From Thermoguttaceae bacterium (GTDB lineage Bacteria; Planctomycetota; Planctomycetia; Pirellulales; Thermoguttaceae), in NCBI GenBank assembly GCA_017441605.1, contig JAFRXD010000078.1:1-64000 (forward strand): a stretch of 64,000 bases of DNA. Direction: 5' to 3'. Positions 35,938 to 45,066 of this stretch are shown here, in pieces. Numbering within the stretch: the first letter of the stretch is position 1; every line of letters starts with the position of its first letter. The position numbers and the translations under genes were made by a program. Below the pieces are notes generated by a model that was given only the letters and a program-made list of their open reading frames with translations, searched no databases and was not told where the DNA came from.

Positions 35938-37944
35938 TTATTTGGAAACGTTTGCGACTTGCTCCGGGGAAAGCGCCCAAGCGTAGACGCGCGCGCCGGC
36001 GATTTCGCCGGGGAAGAACCATCTGGCTTTTCGATCGGGGCAGACGTCGGCGCCAATGCAAAACGCCCTGGCGGAGGCGTGTTGGGTGAACCGAAACTTT
36101 CCTTCGGCTTTCGCGCTCGCGACAAGATTTCCGTCGAGGTAGAGCCGGGTTTCCTTTCCGTCGTAAGTAAAGACGGCGACGGTTTCTTGGTCGGAATCGA
36201 AGTCGACGGCTAGGTCGGAGTATTTGTCGTCGACCCAGCAGCGCGAGGCGAGTTGTTTCGACTTGGGATAATACTCGAATCCCAGCCCGCCGCTCTCGGT
36301 CGAGCCGAAGAGGCTAATCGTCTCTTGGTCCTTCTTTTTGGAAAGATCGAGTCTAAATCGAAGGAATAGCGAGATTTCGTTTCCGATATTGCCCGAGCGA
36401 ATTCCGGAGAACGGGGCGAAATAGCATTGGTCGACCCCGTTGAGCGAGGCGACCGAGCCAAGGGACGGATCGTCGACGATCTTCGGATTTCCGACCGCTA
36501 CGATTTCCAAAGGATTCTCGATTTTGGGGTTGGCGTTGATCGGTCCTTTTTCGGGATCGAAGAGGACGTCGAGGAAATCGCCCCGCGGGTTCGGGTCGCT
36601 CCGATCGACGTCGCTCGCGGGGCTCGGGGTCGCGAACTCGACGCGAATTGGCTCGAGGGTTTCCTTTTGGAAGGCTCCGGTCGCGAAGACGCTCGCGCGA
36701 AGTCGGTTCTCGGAAGGGAGTTCGAGGAGATCGAGCCGCAATTTGTCGGCGGGCTTCTTCATATAGTAGTCGGACCAAACGAATCGGGTTTGGATCTCGC
36801 TCCATTTCCCGTCGCGCTCGGCTTCGACGACGACGCGATAGGAAACGACGCAGAAGTCGTCGACGGCTTGCGAGAATTGGAGGGTCGCGGCGGTCGGGCT
36901 CGTTTCGAGAATCTCGGCGGAGGCGCCGTCGGGCCAGCGAGGGGCGGTCGCCTCCTCAAATCGTTTGTCGGTATAGACGTATTTGTCGACGTTTTTCGGA
37001 TCGAGGACGAGGTACTCCCGATCGAGGAACGAGTCGGACTCGAGGTCGTAAAGCCGAACGCGAATCGCGGCGTCTTGGTAAACTTCGAAAATAAGGAACG
37101 TTCCGGCGCGACGATAGGGGGAGTCGGAGCAGAACTGGAAGTTTCGCTCGCGCTCGAAGGTCAGGAGCGCGAAATAGCTCAGGGACCCGGTTCCGAAGCA
37201 GGTGAAGCCGCCCTGCCAAACGGCGCGGGGATCGTAGGACGGGACGTGCGAATGCCCGGAAATGTGAACGACTTGCGGGTATTTCTTTAAAATCTCGGTC
37301 AAGTCCTTCGTGCCGGCGGGGAAATCGCCCGGCTTGTTCCAGCTGCCGTAGACGGTGTCGCGAACGTGATAATGCTGAACGACGAAGATCGGCTTTTCCG
37401 GATCGGCGCTCGCGGCGGCCGCCAAGTTCTCGGCGAGCCATTCTCGGAGATAGGAGTAATCGTCGTCGCGACAGGTTCCCTTTTCCGGGGAAATCGCAAT
37501 GAACTGATAGCCGTTGATCTCTTGGCGGCGATTCGCGTTGGTCTCGAAGATTTGTTGCCACAGCTCGCGGTTTCCGCCGTAATGCTCGTGGTTTCCCATG
37601 CAGAGAACGCGCTTGGTCGAGGGTCGCAAATTGTCGTCCAGAATCTTCTTGAACGGAACGAGCTCTTCGGGAACGCCATGGTTCGAGAGGTCCCCCGCGA
37701 CGACGAGCGCGTCGAAACCTTTATACGGTTGGGCTTGCGAAAACTCGTTCATAAACCGAATCGCCTTGCCCAAGCGAACGCGCTCCGCCGAGGCGTCGGC
37801 GTGGCTCCGGTCGAAGTGGACGTCGCTCATGGCGGCGAATCGCAGGACGACTTGGGACTCGTCGGCGGCGAAGAGTCGGGAAGGGACGCAAAGCGCGATT
37901 AACGAAGAGGCTAGAAAGGATCGGCGAGTAACGCTCGGGGTCAC
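35938..37944 (-). CDS. Tat-exported metallophosphoesterase with C-terminal LamG-like domain, copy 2
   Basis: 668 residues, colinear with the downstream copy. Leader VTRRSFLASSLIALCVPSRL. Metal-site motifs AMSDVHFDRSHAD, VAGDLSNHG, MGNHEHYGGN, VVQHYHVR and ISGHSHVPS. The linker region shares DPNPRGDFLDVLFDPEKGPI almost exactly with copy 1, and the LamG-like end gives VAVFTYDGKETRLYLDGNLV and ARVYAWALSPEQVANV. Divergence is spread along the length rather than concentrated in one domain, so both copies appear functional. It is 36 bp upstream of copy 1 and 21 bp downstream of ispG. Substrate unknown. Confidence 0.9.
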   Translation of the reverse strand: MTPSVTRRSFLASSLIALCVPSRLFAADESQVVLRFAAMSDVHFDRSHADASAERVRLGKAIRFMNEFSQAQPYKGFDALVVAGDLSNHGVPEELVPFKKILDDNLRPSTKRVLCMGNHEHYGGNRELWQQIFETNANRRQEINGYQFIAISPEKGTCRDDDYSYLREWLAENLAAAASADPEKPIFVVQHYHVRDTVYGSWNKPGDFPAGTKDLTEILKKYPQVVHISGHSHVPSYDPRAVWQGGFTCFGTGSLSYFALLTFERERNFQFCSDSPYRRAGTFLIFEVYQDAAIRVRLYDLESDSFLDREYLVLDPKNVDKYVYTDKRFEEATAPRWPDGASAEILETSPTAATLQFSQAVDDFCVVSYRVVVEAERDGKWSEIQTRFVWSDYYMKKPADKLRLDLLELPSENRLRASVFATGAFQKETLEPIRVEFATPSPASDVDRSDPNPRGDFLDVLFDPEKGPINANPKIENPLEIVAVGNPKIVDDPSLGSVASLNGVDQCYFAPFSGIRSGNIGNEISLFLRFRLDLSKKKDQETISLFGSTESGGLGFEYYPKSKQLASRCWVDDKYSDLAVDFDSDQETVAVFTYDGKETRLYLDGNLVASAKAEGKFRFTQHASARAFCIGADVCPDRKARWFFPGEIAGARVYAWALSPEQVANVSK

Positions 37945-37965
37945 GGTTCGCTCCTTGTTCGGTCG

Positions 37966-39120
37966 CTAACTCGGGTTTTTCGAGGAATCGTATTCTTTGA
38001 TTTTTTGGCGGAGCAGCTCGACCGCCTTGTCGACGACCTCCTCGTAGGAGAAGGCGCCGATCGTCGTCGAACCGCTTTTGAGATTGACGCGGTCGGGGCC
38101 GCACCACAACCCCACGTCGGCGTCGTCGGTTTCGCCGGGCCCATTGACGCGACAGCCCATCGTCGCGATCTTAAACGGGTAGTCCCTCGCGAATTCGGTC
38201 GCCTTTTCGATCGCTCGCGCCAGCTCGACGAATCGACCGTTTTGAACCCGCGAGCAACTTGGGCAACTGACGATATTGAGCGCGGGCAAGCGATAGTCCA
38301 AGCCGATCGTCTTTCCGGAGGCGACGTTGGCGAGAATTAGGTTCGCCGCGTCGATTTCGGCGCGCTTTTCGCTCGCCTCGACCGTTAGGGAGACGCGAAG
38401 GGTCTCGCCAATTCCTTTTGCGAGAAGCGTTTCGAGGGCCATTCTCGATTTCTCGACTCCGCGCGGCGGCGCCCCCGCCTCGGTGACGCCGAGGTGCAAG
38501 GGGACGTCGGGTCGCAACTCGGCGAACCGCGCGTTCGCCATAACGACGGTCGCCGGATCGGAGTCTTTAATCGAAACGCAGAATCGCGCGAACCCGATCG
38601 AGTCGAGGTAATCGACGTGCTCGAGGGCGCTCGCGAGAAGCGGGTCGCAAATCGAGGCGTCGTTTGGATCGCGCTCGGATCGTTTCGCGGGGTCGAGACT
38701 TCCGCAATTGACGCCGACTCTCAGGGCAACGTCGAATCGTCGAGCGACGTCGACGAGGTAGTCGACTTTGCGCTCCCAGGGGACGCTCGGCTCCAAATGG
38801 TGCAGATGCCCGGGGTTATAGCGGATTTTGTCGACGCTCGGAGCGACGAGCTCGGCGAGTCGGTAGTTCTCTTGCAAGTCGACGGAGAGGTTGGCGGTCG
38901 TCCTTTTGCGGATTTCCGCCAAAGCCGCCGCGTCGTCTTTGGAGTCGACGGCGACGCGAATCAGACCCGCCCCCGCTTCGGCGAGCGCGTCGATCGCGGC
39001 GACGGTCGCGTCGACGTCGCGAGTTTTCGTCGCGACCATGGTCTGGACGAGAACGGGGGCGTCGCCTCCAATAAAGGCGTTTCCGACTTTGATTTTGCGC
39101 GTAATTCTGCGTTTCGTCAT
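37966..39120 (-). CDS. ispG: 4-hydroxy-3-methylbut-2-enyl diphosphate synthase IspG (GcpE)
   Basis: 384 residues. Converts MEcPP to HMBPP in the MEP isoprenoid pathway using a [4Fe-4S] cluster. TIM-barrel start [20 protein letters not shown], then [19 protein letters not shown] and GVTEAGAP; cluster ligands CPSC (Cys 286, 289), [10 protein letters not shown] (Cys 323) and Glu 330. Length is that of the compact bacterial form, without the plant/chlamydial insertion domain. An essential housekeeping gene, here embedded between PHP and metallophosphoesterase genes in one tight minus-strand run (27 and 21 bp gaps). Confidence 0.96.
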   Translation of the reverse strand: MTKRRITRKIKVGNAFIGGDAPVLVQTMVATKTRDVDATVAAIDALAEAGAGLIRVAVDSKDDAAALAEIRKRTTANLSVDLQENYRLAELVAPSVDKIRYNPGHLHHLEPSVPWERKVDYLVDVARRFDVALRVGVNCGSLDPAKRSERDPNDASICDPLLASALEHVDYLDSIGFARFCVSIKDSDPATVVMANARFAELRPDVPLHLGVTEAGAPPRGVEKSRMALETLLAKGIGETLRVSLTVEASEKRAEIDAANLILANVASGKTIGLDYRLPALNIVSCPSCSRVQNGRFVELARAIEKATEFARDYPFKIATMGCRVNGPGETDDADVGLWCGPDRVNLKSGSTTIGAFSYEEVVDKAVELLRQKIKEYDSSKNPS

Positions 39121-39147
39121 TTTGGTTTCTCGACGTTGAATCGAGGG

Positions 39148-40536
39148 TTAGAATTTTTCGCCGGGACGATACGGTTGGGTCCAGGCGGCGTCGGCGGAGA
39201 GGAGCGTCGGCTTGTTGGAGGCGGTTCCGTGATAGGACATGCCGGCGCCGACGCGATACGCCTTGGCGCGAACGTACAAATCGTCCGATTTCAAGGTGTA
39301 GCTCGCCTCGGTTCCGTCGGCGGTTTCGAGGACTTTGCCGATTTCCTTGGACCAGCATTCGACGGTTCGCTTGGGCGTGTTGGCGGCGTCCCCTCCGGTT
39401 TCGACGACCTTGAAGGTTTCGTCGTAATCCTTTTTCGTGCCGACGAATTCGATTTTGTACTCGCCCTCGACTTTCGGATTGATCTTGACTCCCAAGGTCT
39501 TGCCGTCGAAGGAGATTTCGGCGAATTCGAGGGCGGTGGAGACGTACGAGCGCCCTCGCTTCATCGCCTTGATAATTTCCTCGGTCTCGAGGGCGTCGGC
39601 GTAGACGCCGGTCCAGCTGTGGTAGGCTTTGTAGTCTTGTCGGAAGACGCCGTGGCTGTCGTCGGTTCCGTCGCCGTAGAGGGTCGGCTGGTCGTTTTTG
39701 GCGCGATAGGCGTTGACAATGTCCCAAAGTTGCTCGGGGGTCCACGCCTCTGGAATATAAGCCCAGCTCGTGTCGTTGTTTCCGATTTCGAGATAGCGGA
39801 TTCCCGGTCGTTGGAAGAGGTCGCTCGGCTGGATATTGTAGTACTGCCAGAGCGGGTGATTGACGGTGAAGAGATACGGCTCGGACTCGGGGTCGCCGTA
39901 GAAGTCCTTGGCGTAATCGAACAACTTAGCGACAAGATTCGTAATCGAGGGATCTTCCATAAAGAAGTCCTTGTCGACGTTGATCAGGTTGACGTGCACG
40001 AGATTGGCGGTCATTTCAAAGCCGGGAATCAGGAGGAACTTGCCCTCTTCGGCAAATTGTTCTCGCAGTTCCTTTTCGGTCTTCATGCGGCAGTAGGTTC
40101 CGTCGGCGGTTTCTTTGAGGGTCACGGAATCCTCGCCGAACAGCTCGCGCGCCTTGGCGACGTGGTCTTGGATCAAGTTGGGCCACGCGTAGCTCGGCTG
40201 AATTTTCTTCCAGAAAGAGGTTTCCCCGTCGAACTGTTTCAGGTCGCTCGGAGTGTAGTTCATCCCGAAACCGGTGAATCGCAAATCCTCTTTGTGGAGA
40301 ATATTGTGATCGGTCAGGCTTAGAAAGTCGTAGCCGTTTTTCTTGTAGCCGTCGACGACCGCCTCGGGGAGGTCTTGCCCGTCGCTCCATTGGGAGTGGC
40401 AATGGATATTCCCTTTGTACCAACGCGGCTTGGCGACCGGATCGGCAAAGGCTAGCGGATTGAATCCGGTCGTCGCGGCGAAACCGGCGCCGAGGGCTCC
40501 TCCGAGCGCCGTCTTGAGAAAGTCTCTTCTTTTCAT
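39148..40536 (-). CDS. Tat-exported PHP-domain metal-dependent phosphoesterase
   Basis: 462 residues from ATG 40536, preceded by GGGAG; a start 10 codons earlier is in frame but spoils the Tat leader MKRRDFLKTALGGALGAGF. The PHP domain shows NIHCHSQWSDGQDLP (metal-binding His pair and Asp), YDFLSLTDHNIL and later TVNHPLW and YGDGTDDSHG, consistent with a trinuclear metal site. The C-terminal part has beta strands of unknown type (GEYKIEFVGTKKDYDETF). Probable phosphodiesterase or phosphatase of the periplasm or cell surface. It is followed after 27 bp by ispG. Confidence 0.88.
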   Translation of the reverse strand: MKRRDFLKTALGGALGAGFAATTGFNPLAFADPVAKPRWYKGNIHCHSQWSDGQDLPEAVVDGYKKNGYDFLSLTDHNILHKEDLRFTGFGMNYTPSDLKQFDGETSFWKKIQPSYAWPNLIQDHVAKARELFGEDSVTLKETADGTYCRMKTEKELREQFAEEGKFLLIPGFEMTANLVHVNLINVDKDFFMEDPSITNLVAKLFDYAKDFYGDPESEPYLFTVNHPLWQYYNIQPSDLFQRPGIRYLEIGNNDTSWAYIPEAWTPEQLWDIVNAYRAKNDQPTLYGDGTDDSHGVFRQDYKAYHSWTGVYADALETEEIIKAMKRGRSYVSTALEFAEISFDGKTLGVKINPKVEGEYKIEFVGTKKDYDETFKVVETGGDAANTPKRTVECWSKEIGKVLETADGTEASYTLKSDDLYVRAKAYRVGAGMSYHGTASNKPTLLSADAAWTQPYRPGEKF

Positions 40537-40581
40537 TGAAAATCTCCCGATGAAAACCTTGGACAATTACTTAAAACAGGA

Positions 40582-41232
40582 TTAGTCGAGCGGTCCGAAC
40601 TCGCGCTCCAAGCGCGCTTTCAGCTCGTCGACGGCGTAAAAAATTTCTTCGGGTTCGTTCGCCAGAATCTTCTCGGGCTCGGCGCTTTCGAACCACGCGG
40701 CGCCCCAGGGGGCGACCCCCGCTTTGCGCGAGGAAACGACGTCTTTCGGCGAGTCGCCCACGTAGGCGACTTCCTCCGGGGCCAAGTTCAAATCGGCGAG
40801 TGCTTTGGCGATCGAGTCGGCTTTGGCGCGACCTTTGGGCGAGCCGGTCTCGATCGTTTCGAATTCGTCGGCGATTTGATAGAAGTCGAGCGAAATTTTG
40901 CAAGAAGTCGGCCCCTTGGCGGTAACGAGGGCGACGCGAACGCCCTTTCGCTTCAAGGCGCGAATCAGGTCCATAACGCCGGGGGCCAAGTCGGGGCGCT
41001 CGCGCTGCAGGGCCTCGTATCGCTCAAAGTAGGTTTTGAGCATTTGTTCGGCTCGCTCGGGGAAATGCTTGACGAAAATCCCCTCTTCGGTCGGTCCGAA
41101 ATAGGCGCGTACGTCGTCGAGGGAGAGGGGGCGCCCGACGACCGGCTCGACCGTTTGGCGAAAGGCGTCGACGCAGACGGGCAAGGTGTCGGCGATCGTT
41201 CCGTCGAAATCGAAAAAAATGGCTTTCAGCAT
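40582..41232 (-). CDS. HAD-superfamily phosphatase
   Basis: 216 residues from ATG 41232, within a longer open frame whose upstream part only shadows the permease gene. HAD motif I FFDFDGTIADTLP (nucleophile Asp), motif II VALVTAKGPTS, conserved Lys in TGSPKGRAKADSI, and motif III/IV AYVGDSPKDVVSS. An alpha-helical C1 cap lies between motifs I and II, placing it with phosphoglycolate-phosphatase/PpaX-type enzymes. A cytoplasmic phosphatase whose substrate cannot be assigned. It is 23 bp after the TauE/SafE gene. Confidence 0.9.
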   Translation of the reverse strand: MLKAIFFDFDGTIADTLPVCVDAFRQTVEPVVGRPLSLDDVRAYFGPTEEGIFVKHFPERAEQMLKTYFERYEALQRERPDLAPGVMDLIRALKRKGVRVALVTAKGPTSCKISLDFYQIADEFETIETGSPKGRAKADSIAKALADLNLAPEEVAYVGDSPKDVVSSRKAGVAPWGAAWFESAEPEKILANEPEEIFYAVDELKARLEREFGPLD

Positions 41233-41255
41233 ATCGGTCGTTTCCAAGTCCTTTC

Positions 41256-42059
41256 CTATCGCAGCGCGGACGCGACGATATACAGGGCGGTGATCAAATT
41301 CATGACCAAAATGAACGGGACGAAGACCTTCTCGGGAATGGCGCGATAGAGCCGTCGCCCCAAAAATCCTCCGAGGACGATTCCGGGGGCGAAAATCAGG
41401 GTGAGAAGAAATGTCGTCGCGTTCATGATTTGCGCGTTGACGGCGTCGAATCCCATCGCGGTTTTGATTTGAGTGGCGATTAGGAGCAGCGGGATTTTGG
41501 AGACGTTGACGCAGAAAAAGAAGACCGCGTTGACTCCCATAAACTTTTTCTTGTCGAGATTTTGGGAGGAGAAGTAAGCGGCGGAGACGGCGCCCGCGGC
41601 GTTTCCGAGGATCGTGGTAAGCCCCGCGAGAACTCCGCACCCGACCCGGAACGGCGCGCCGGTCGCGACCCGAGTCCAGCCCATTTGCTTGCGAATAAAC
41701 TCGAAAATCAAAATCGACGCCGCCAGAATTCCGACGGTCAGCTTGAAATGGTCGTTCTCCATAAAACAGAGGACGATCGTTCCTAGAATCAGCCCGACCC
41801 CGACGGGCGGAAAGAGCTTTTTCAGCAGCTCCCGATCGCAATCTTTTCGATAGAATTTGACGGCGGCGAGATCGCCCAGGATCAAGAGCGGGACGACCGC
41901 GCCCGAGGCGAACATTTCGCGCCCTCGAAACGCCGCGATCATGAGGAGGCAGCTAAAAAGCCCGACCCCGGGAACCCCGGTTTTGGAGACGCCGATGAGA
42001 ATAGCGGCGATCAGACCGAGGGTTAGCGTAATCGGGGTGAGCAGTTCGGAAATCGGCAT
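41256..42059 (-). CDS. TauE/SafE-family membrane permease
   Basis: 267 residues with about eight hydrophobic helices (LTPITLTLGLIAAILIGVSK; LFSCLLMIAAF; VVPLLILGDLAAV; VGVGLILGTIVLCFM; TVGILAASILIFEFI; VLAGLTTILGNAAGAV; FFFCVNVSKIPLLLIAT; FVPFILVMNLITALYIVASA). GVSKTGVPGVG and LAGLTTILGNAAGAV are the paired family signatures of these transporters, which export sulfite, sulfoacetate or other organosulfur and organic anions. First gene of the long minus-strand run. Substrate is unassigned; the co-located phosphoesterases give no clear hint. Confidence 0.9.
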   Translation of the reverse strand: MPISELLTPITLTLGLIAAILIGVSKTGVPGVGLFSCLLMIAAFRGREMFASGAVVPLLILGDLAAVKFYRKDCDRELLKKLFPPVGVGLILGTIVLCFMENDHFKLTVGILAASILIFEFIRKQMGWTRVATGAPFRVGCGVLAGLTTILGNAAGAVSAAYFSSQNLDKKKFMGVNAVFFFCVNVSKIPLLLIATQIKTAMGFDAVNAQIMNATTFLLTLIFAPGIVLGGFLGRRLYRAIPEKVFVPFILVMNLITALYIVASALR

Positions 42060-42177
42060 TGGGAATTCTCTAACGGGTCGCGGGAGGTTCTCTCGGCGGT
42101 CGAGAGTCGACGTCGGCGCTCGACGAACGATTATTTTACCGGAGCGCGACGCCGTTTCAAGAGAATCGTCTTTTTAC

Positions 42178-42205
42178 TTGCGCGCGTCTGGCGAAAAACT
42201 ATAAT
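42178..42205 (+). promoter_or_regulatory. Promoter of the GH2 gene
   Basis: TTGCGC (42178-42183), 16-bp spacer, TATAAT (42200-42205), 63 bp before the ATG at 42269. It lies in the divergent gap with the TauE/SafE gene. Confidence 0.65.
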
Positions 42206-42268
42206 GACCGGAGCGCGTCGATCGCGAGCGCTTCGATTTTTTTTCCAACGCAACGAGGACTCGACTCT

Positions 42269-44962
42269 ATGACGACTTTTAACGGCGAGCGGCGTTTTCT
42301 GACGTCGATCGCGTTTTTGATCTGTTGTTTCGCGAGCTTTGCCGCCAACGGCGCGGAGCGAATCAAATTAATCGACGATTGGAAATTTCGCCGAGGCGAC
42401 GCGGACGAGCCCGCTTGGCGTTTGACCTGGCGGAACGTCGAGCCGAGCGCTCTGGCGACCCGAGACCAACTCCTGGCGCCCGGCAAACGCGCCGCGCGAC
42501 CCGCCGGGAATCCCGGATTTCTCGTCGCTTCGACCCGGGAGAATTACGACGATTCCGCGTGGGAAACGGTCGACTTGCCGCACGACGCGGCGATCGGGGA
42601 GCCGTTTTCTTACGTCAACGAGCCGACGCAGTCGCTTTTGCCTTGCTCCGGACCGGTTTGGTACCGAAAGACGTTCGAGTTGAGCGCGGAGGACGCCGGG
42701 AAGTCGATTTTCCTCGATTTCGACGGGGCGATGTCGCGCTGCTGCGTTTGGGTCAACGGGAGTTGCGCCGGGGGATGGGGTTACGGTTATTCCTCGTTCC
42801 GGATCGACGCGACGCCGTTCGTGAAATTTGGGTCGAAAAATACGATCGCGGTTCGCTGCGACAACCCGCCGCAATCGTCGCGCTGGTACTCCGGGTCGGG
42901 GCTTTATCGCAACGTTTGGCTGGTCAAAGCGAGCGAGACGCGGTTCGCGCGCTGGGGCGTCTTCGTTCAAACGACGGAGGTCGTCGAGCGAACGGCGAAA
43001 GTTCGCGTTTCGGCGGAGATCGAGCGCGCGGTCGACGAGAAGAACAAGGACGCGGCCAAAGAGGCGACGGTTCGCGTCGACTTTTTCCGTCGCGACGCGG
43101 ACGGGAACAAGATCGGCGAGGCTTTCGCGCGAACGAGCGAGAAAACGGTCTCGCTCAAGCCGGGGGAAAGCGCTCGGGTCGAGTTCGAGGAGCTGACGAT
43201 CGAGGACGCGCCGCTTTGGTCGCCTGACGAGCCGAACTCCTGTTTCGCCGAGGCGGTCGCGTCGACGGAGGGGAGCGTCGTCGACGTCGAGTCGGCGCCC
43301 TGCGGGATTCGCGCGCTCTCTTACGACGCCGACCGAGGTTTGCTTATTAACGGCGAGCCGTTCGAGCTCAAAGGGTTCTGCGTTCACCACGACTTTGGCG
43401 CGCTCGGGGCCGCTTATAACGAGAAGGCGGAGAAGCGCCGATTTCTCGCGCTCAAATCGATCGGTTGCAACGCGATTCGTCTCTCGCACAATCCCTCGGC
43501 CCCGGAGACGGTCGATCTTTTGGCGCGGCTCGGTTTCCTCGTCCAGGCGGAAACTTTCGACCAATGGCGTCTCGCTCAAGGAGGCGGCTGGCGCGCGGCG
43601 GGTTATTACGACCTTTTCGACCGGTGGAGCGAGGCGGACGCCCGATCGCTGGTTCGAAGGGACCGGAACTGCCCGGCGATCGTTATGTGGAGCATAGGCA
43701 ACGAGATACCGGAGCTGGGCGACGAGGCGGAATTCGTTCGCCAAGCGAAGCGCTTGGCGGGATTCGTTCGCGAAGAGGATCCGACGCGCCCCGCGACCTC
43801 GGCGTGCAACAAGCCGAGCGCCGGGGACGGGGAGATTCCCAAAATTCTCGACGTCTTTGGCTACAATTACTACGGTCGCGGGAAATACGCGGAATTCCAC
43901 AAGAAAAACCCGACGGTTCCCGTTTACGGAAGCGAGGTCGTTTGCTGCTTGACGTCCCGATCCTGGGGCGTTTTCCCGGTCGTCAAGAGCTCGACGAAAT
44001 CGTCGGACGGTTACTCGGACTTCCATCAGCAGTCGTATCCCTGGTACGCGTTCGGGTTTAATCCGGACAAGCCGCTCTCCGGCTGGGCTTGCCCTCCCGA
44101 CTACGAGTTCGAGGCGCAGGATCGCAATCCGTTCGTTTGCGGAGCGTTCGCTTGGACGGGAATCGACTACCTCGGGGCGCCGTACAATATCGACCAACTA
44201 TCGCGAGACCAAGTCTTTACCGATCCGGAGTTGAAGCGGGAGGCGGAGCGCGAGAAAGAGGCGCTCGGCGCTTGGCGCTGCCCGTTGCGGATTTGCGAGA
44301 CCGGCGTTTTCGACGCGGCCCTCTTCCCGAAAGATATCGCCTATCTCTATAAGTCGCGATGGCTTCCCGACGAAAAGACGACTTGGATCGCGCCCCATTG
44401 GAATTTCAAGGGCCGCGAGGGCGAAATTACCCCGGTCTACGTCTTTACCTCGGGCGACTCGGCGGAGCTGTTCTTGAACGACAAGTCGTTGGGGCGCAAA
44501 TCGAAGGGTGAATACCAGTATCGTCTTATGTGGGAGGACGTCAAATACGAGCCGGGAACGTTGCGCGTCGTATCGTACAAAGACGGCGAGGTTTGGGACG
44601 AAGCGACGGTCGAGACGACGGGCGAGCCGGCGGCGCTCCGGCTAACGATCGATCGGGAGTCGCTGGTGTCGGACGGGCGCGATTTGGCGTTCGCGACGGT
44701 CGAGATCGTCGACGCGCAAGGGCGCGTCGTTCCCAACGCGCAAATCGAGGTCGAGTTTAAGGTCGAGGGCGCGGGAACTTTTGTCGCCGCCGATTCCGGA
44801 AACGCGACCGATTTGACGCCCTACCCGTCGTCGAAACGGAAATCGTTCGGAGGGCTTCTTTCGGCGATCGTTCGCTCGAAGCGCGGAGAGACCGGCGCGC
44901 TCAAATTGACCGCGAGCGCCGAGGGGCTCGGGAGCGCCGAAGTTTCGATCGAGGTTAAGTAG
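42269..44962 (+). CDS. Secreted glycoside hydrolase family 2 (beta-galactosidase/beta-glucuronidase-like)
   Basis: 897 residues with signal peptide (FLTSIAFLICCFASFAANG-AE). Sugar-binding jelly roll starts IKLIDDWKFRRGDADEP and includes WYRKTFELSAEDAGKSIFLD and WYSGSGLYRNVWLV. An Ig-like domain is followed by the TIM barrel: GFCVHHDFGALGAAYN, IRLSHNPSAPE and MWSIGNEIPEL with the acid/base Glu at about 479 (NE pair). The nucleophile is probably Glu 556 in PVYGSEVVCC. C-terminal Ig-like domains (YVFTSGDSAELFLNDKSLG; REGEITP region) are usual in beta-galactosidases of this clade. Own promoter and terminator, so monocistronic. The exact sugar specificity is not determinable here. Confidence 0.93.
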   Translation: MTTFNGERRFLTSIAFLICCFASFAANGAERIKLIDDWKFRRGDADEPAWRLTWRNVEPSALATRDQLLAPGKRAARPAGNPGFLVASTRENYDDSAWETVDLPHDAAIGEPFSYVNEPTQSLLPCSGPVWYRKTFELSAEDAGKSIFLDFDGAMSRCCVWVNGSCAGGWGYGYSSFRIDATPFVKFGSKNTIAVRCDNPPQSSRWYSGSGLYRNVWLVKASETRFARWGVFVQTTEVVERTAKVRVSAEIERAVDEKNKDAAKEATVRVDFFRRDADGNKIGEAFARTSEKTVSLKPGESARVEFEELTIEDAPLWSPDEPNSCFAEAVASTEGSVVDVESAPCGIRALSYDADRGLLINGEPFELKGFCVHHDFGALGAAYNEKAEKRRFLALKSIGCNAIRLSHNPSAPETVDLLARLGFLVQAETFDQWRLAQGGGWRAAGYYDLFDRWSEADARSLVRRDRNCPAIVMWSIGNEIPELGDEAEFVRQAKRLAGFVREEDPTRPATSACNKPSAGDGEIPKILDVFGYNYYGRGKYAEFHKKNPTVPVYGSEVVCCLTSRSWGVFPVVKSSTKSSDGYSDFHQQSYPWYAFGFNPDKPLSGWACPPDYEFEAQDRNPFVCGAFAWTGIDYLGAPYNIDQLSRDQVFTDPELKREAEREKEALGAWRCPLRICETGVFDAALFPKDIAYLYKSRWLPDEKTTWIAPHWNFKGREGEITPVYVFTSGDSAELFLNDKSLGRKSKGEYQYRLMWEDVKYEPGTLRVVSYKDGEVWDEATVETTGEPAALRLTIDRESLVSDGRDLAFATVEIVDAQGRVVPNAQIEVEFKVEGAGTFVAADSGNATDLTPYPSSKRKSFGGLLSAIVRSKRGETGALKLTASAEGLGSAEVSIEVK

Positions 44963-44991
44963 CGAAAGCGACTTCGGTCGCTCGTCGCGTA

Positions 44992-45040
44992 AAAAAGCGC
45001 TTTTCCCGCCGTCGAATCGCGGGAAAAGCGCTTTTTCTTT
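44992..45040. terminator. Strong bidirectional terminator
   Basis: An 18-bp perfect stem (44992-45009 with 45019-45036), T-rich on both strands, between convergent GH2 and clpC genes. Confidence 0.92.
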
Positions 45041-45066
45041 ATTTTCGAAACGTCGATCGACGCTTC

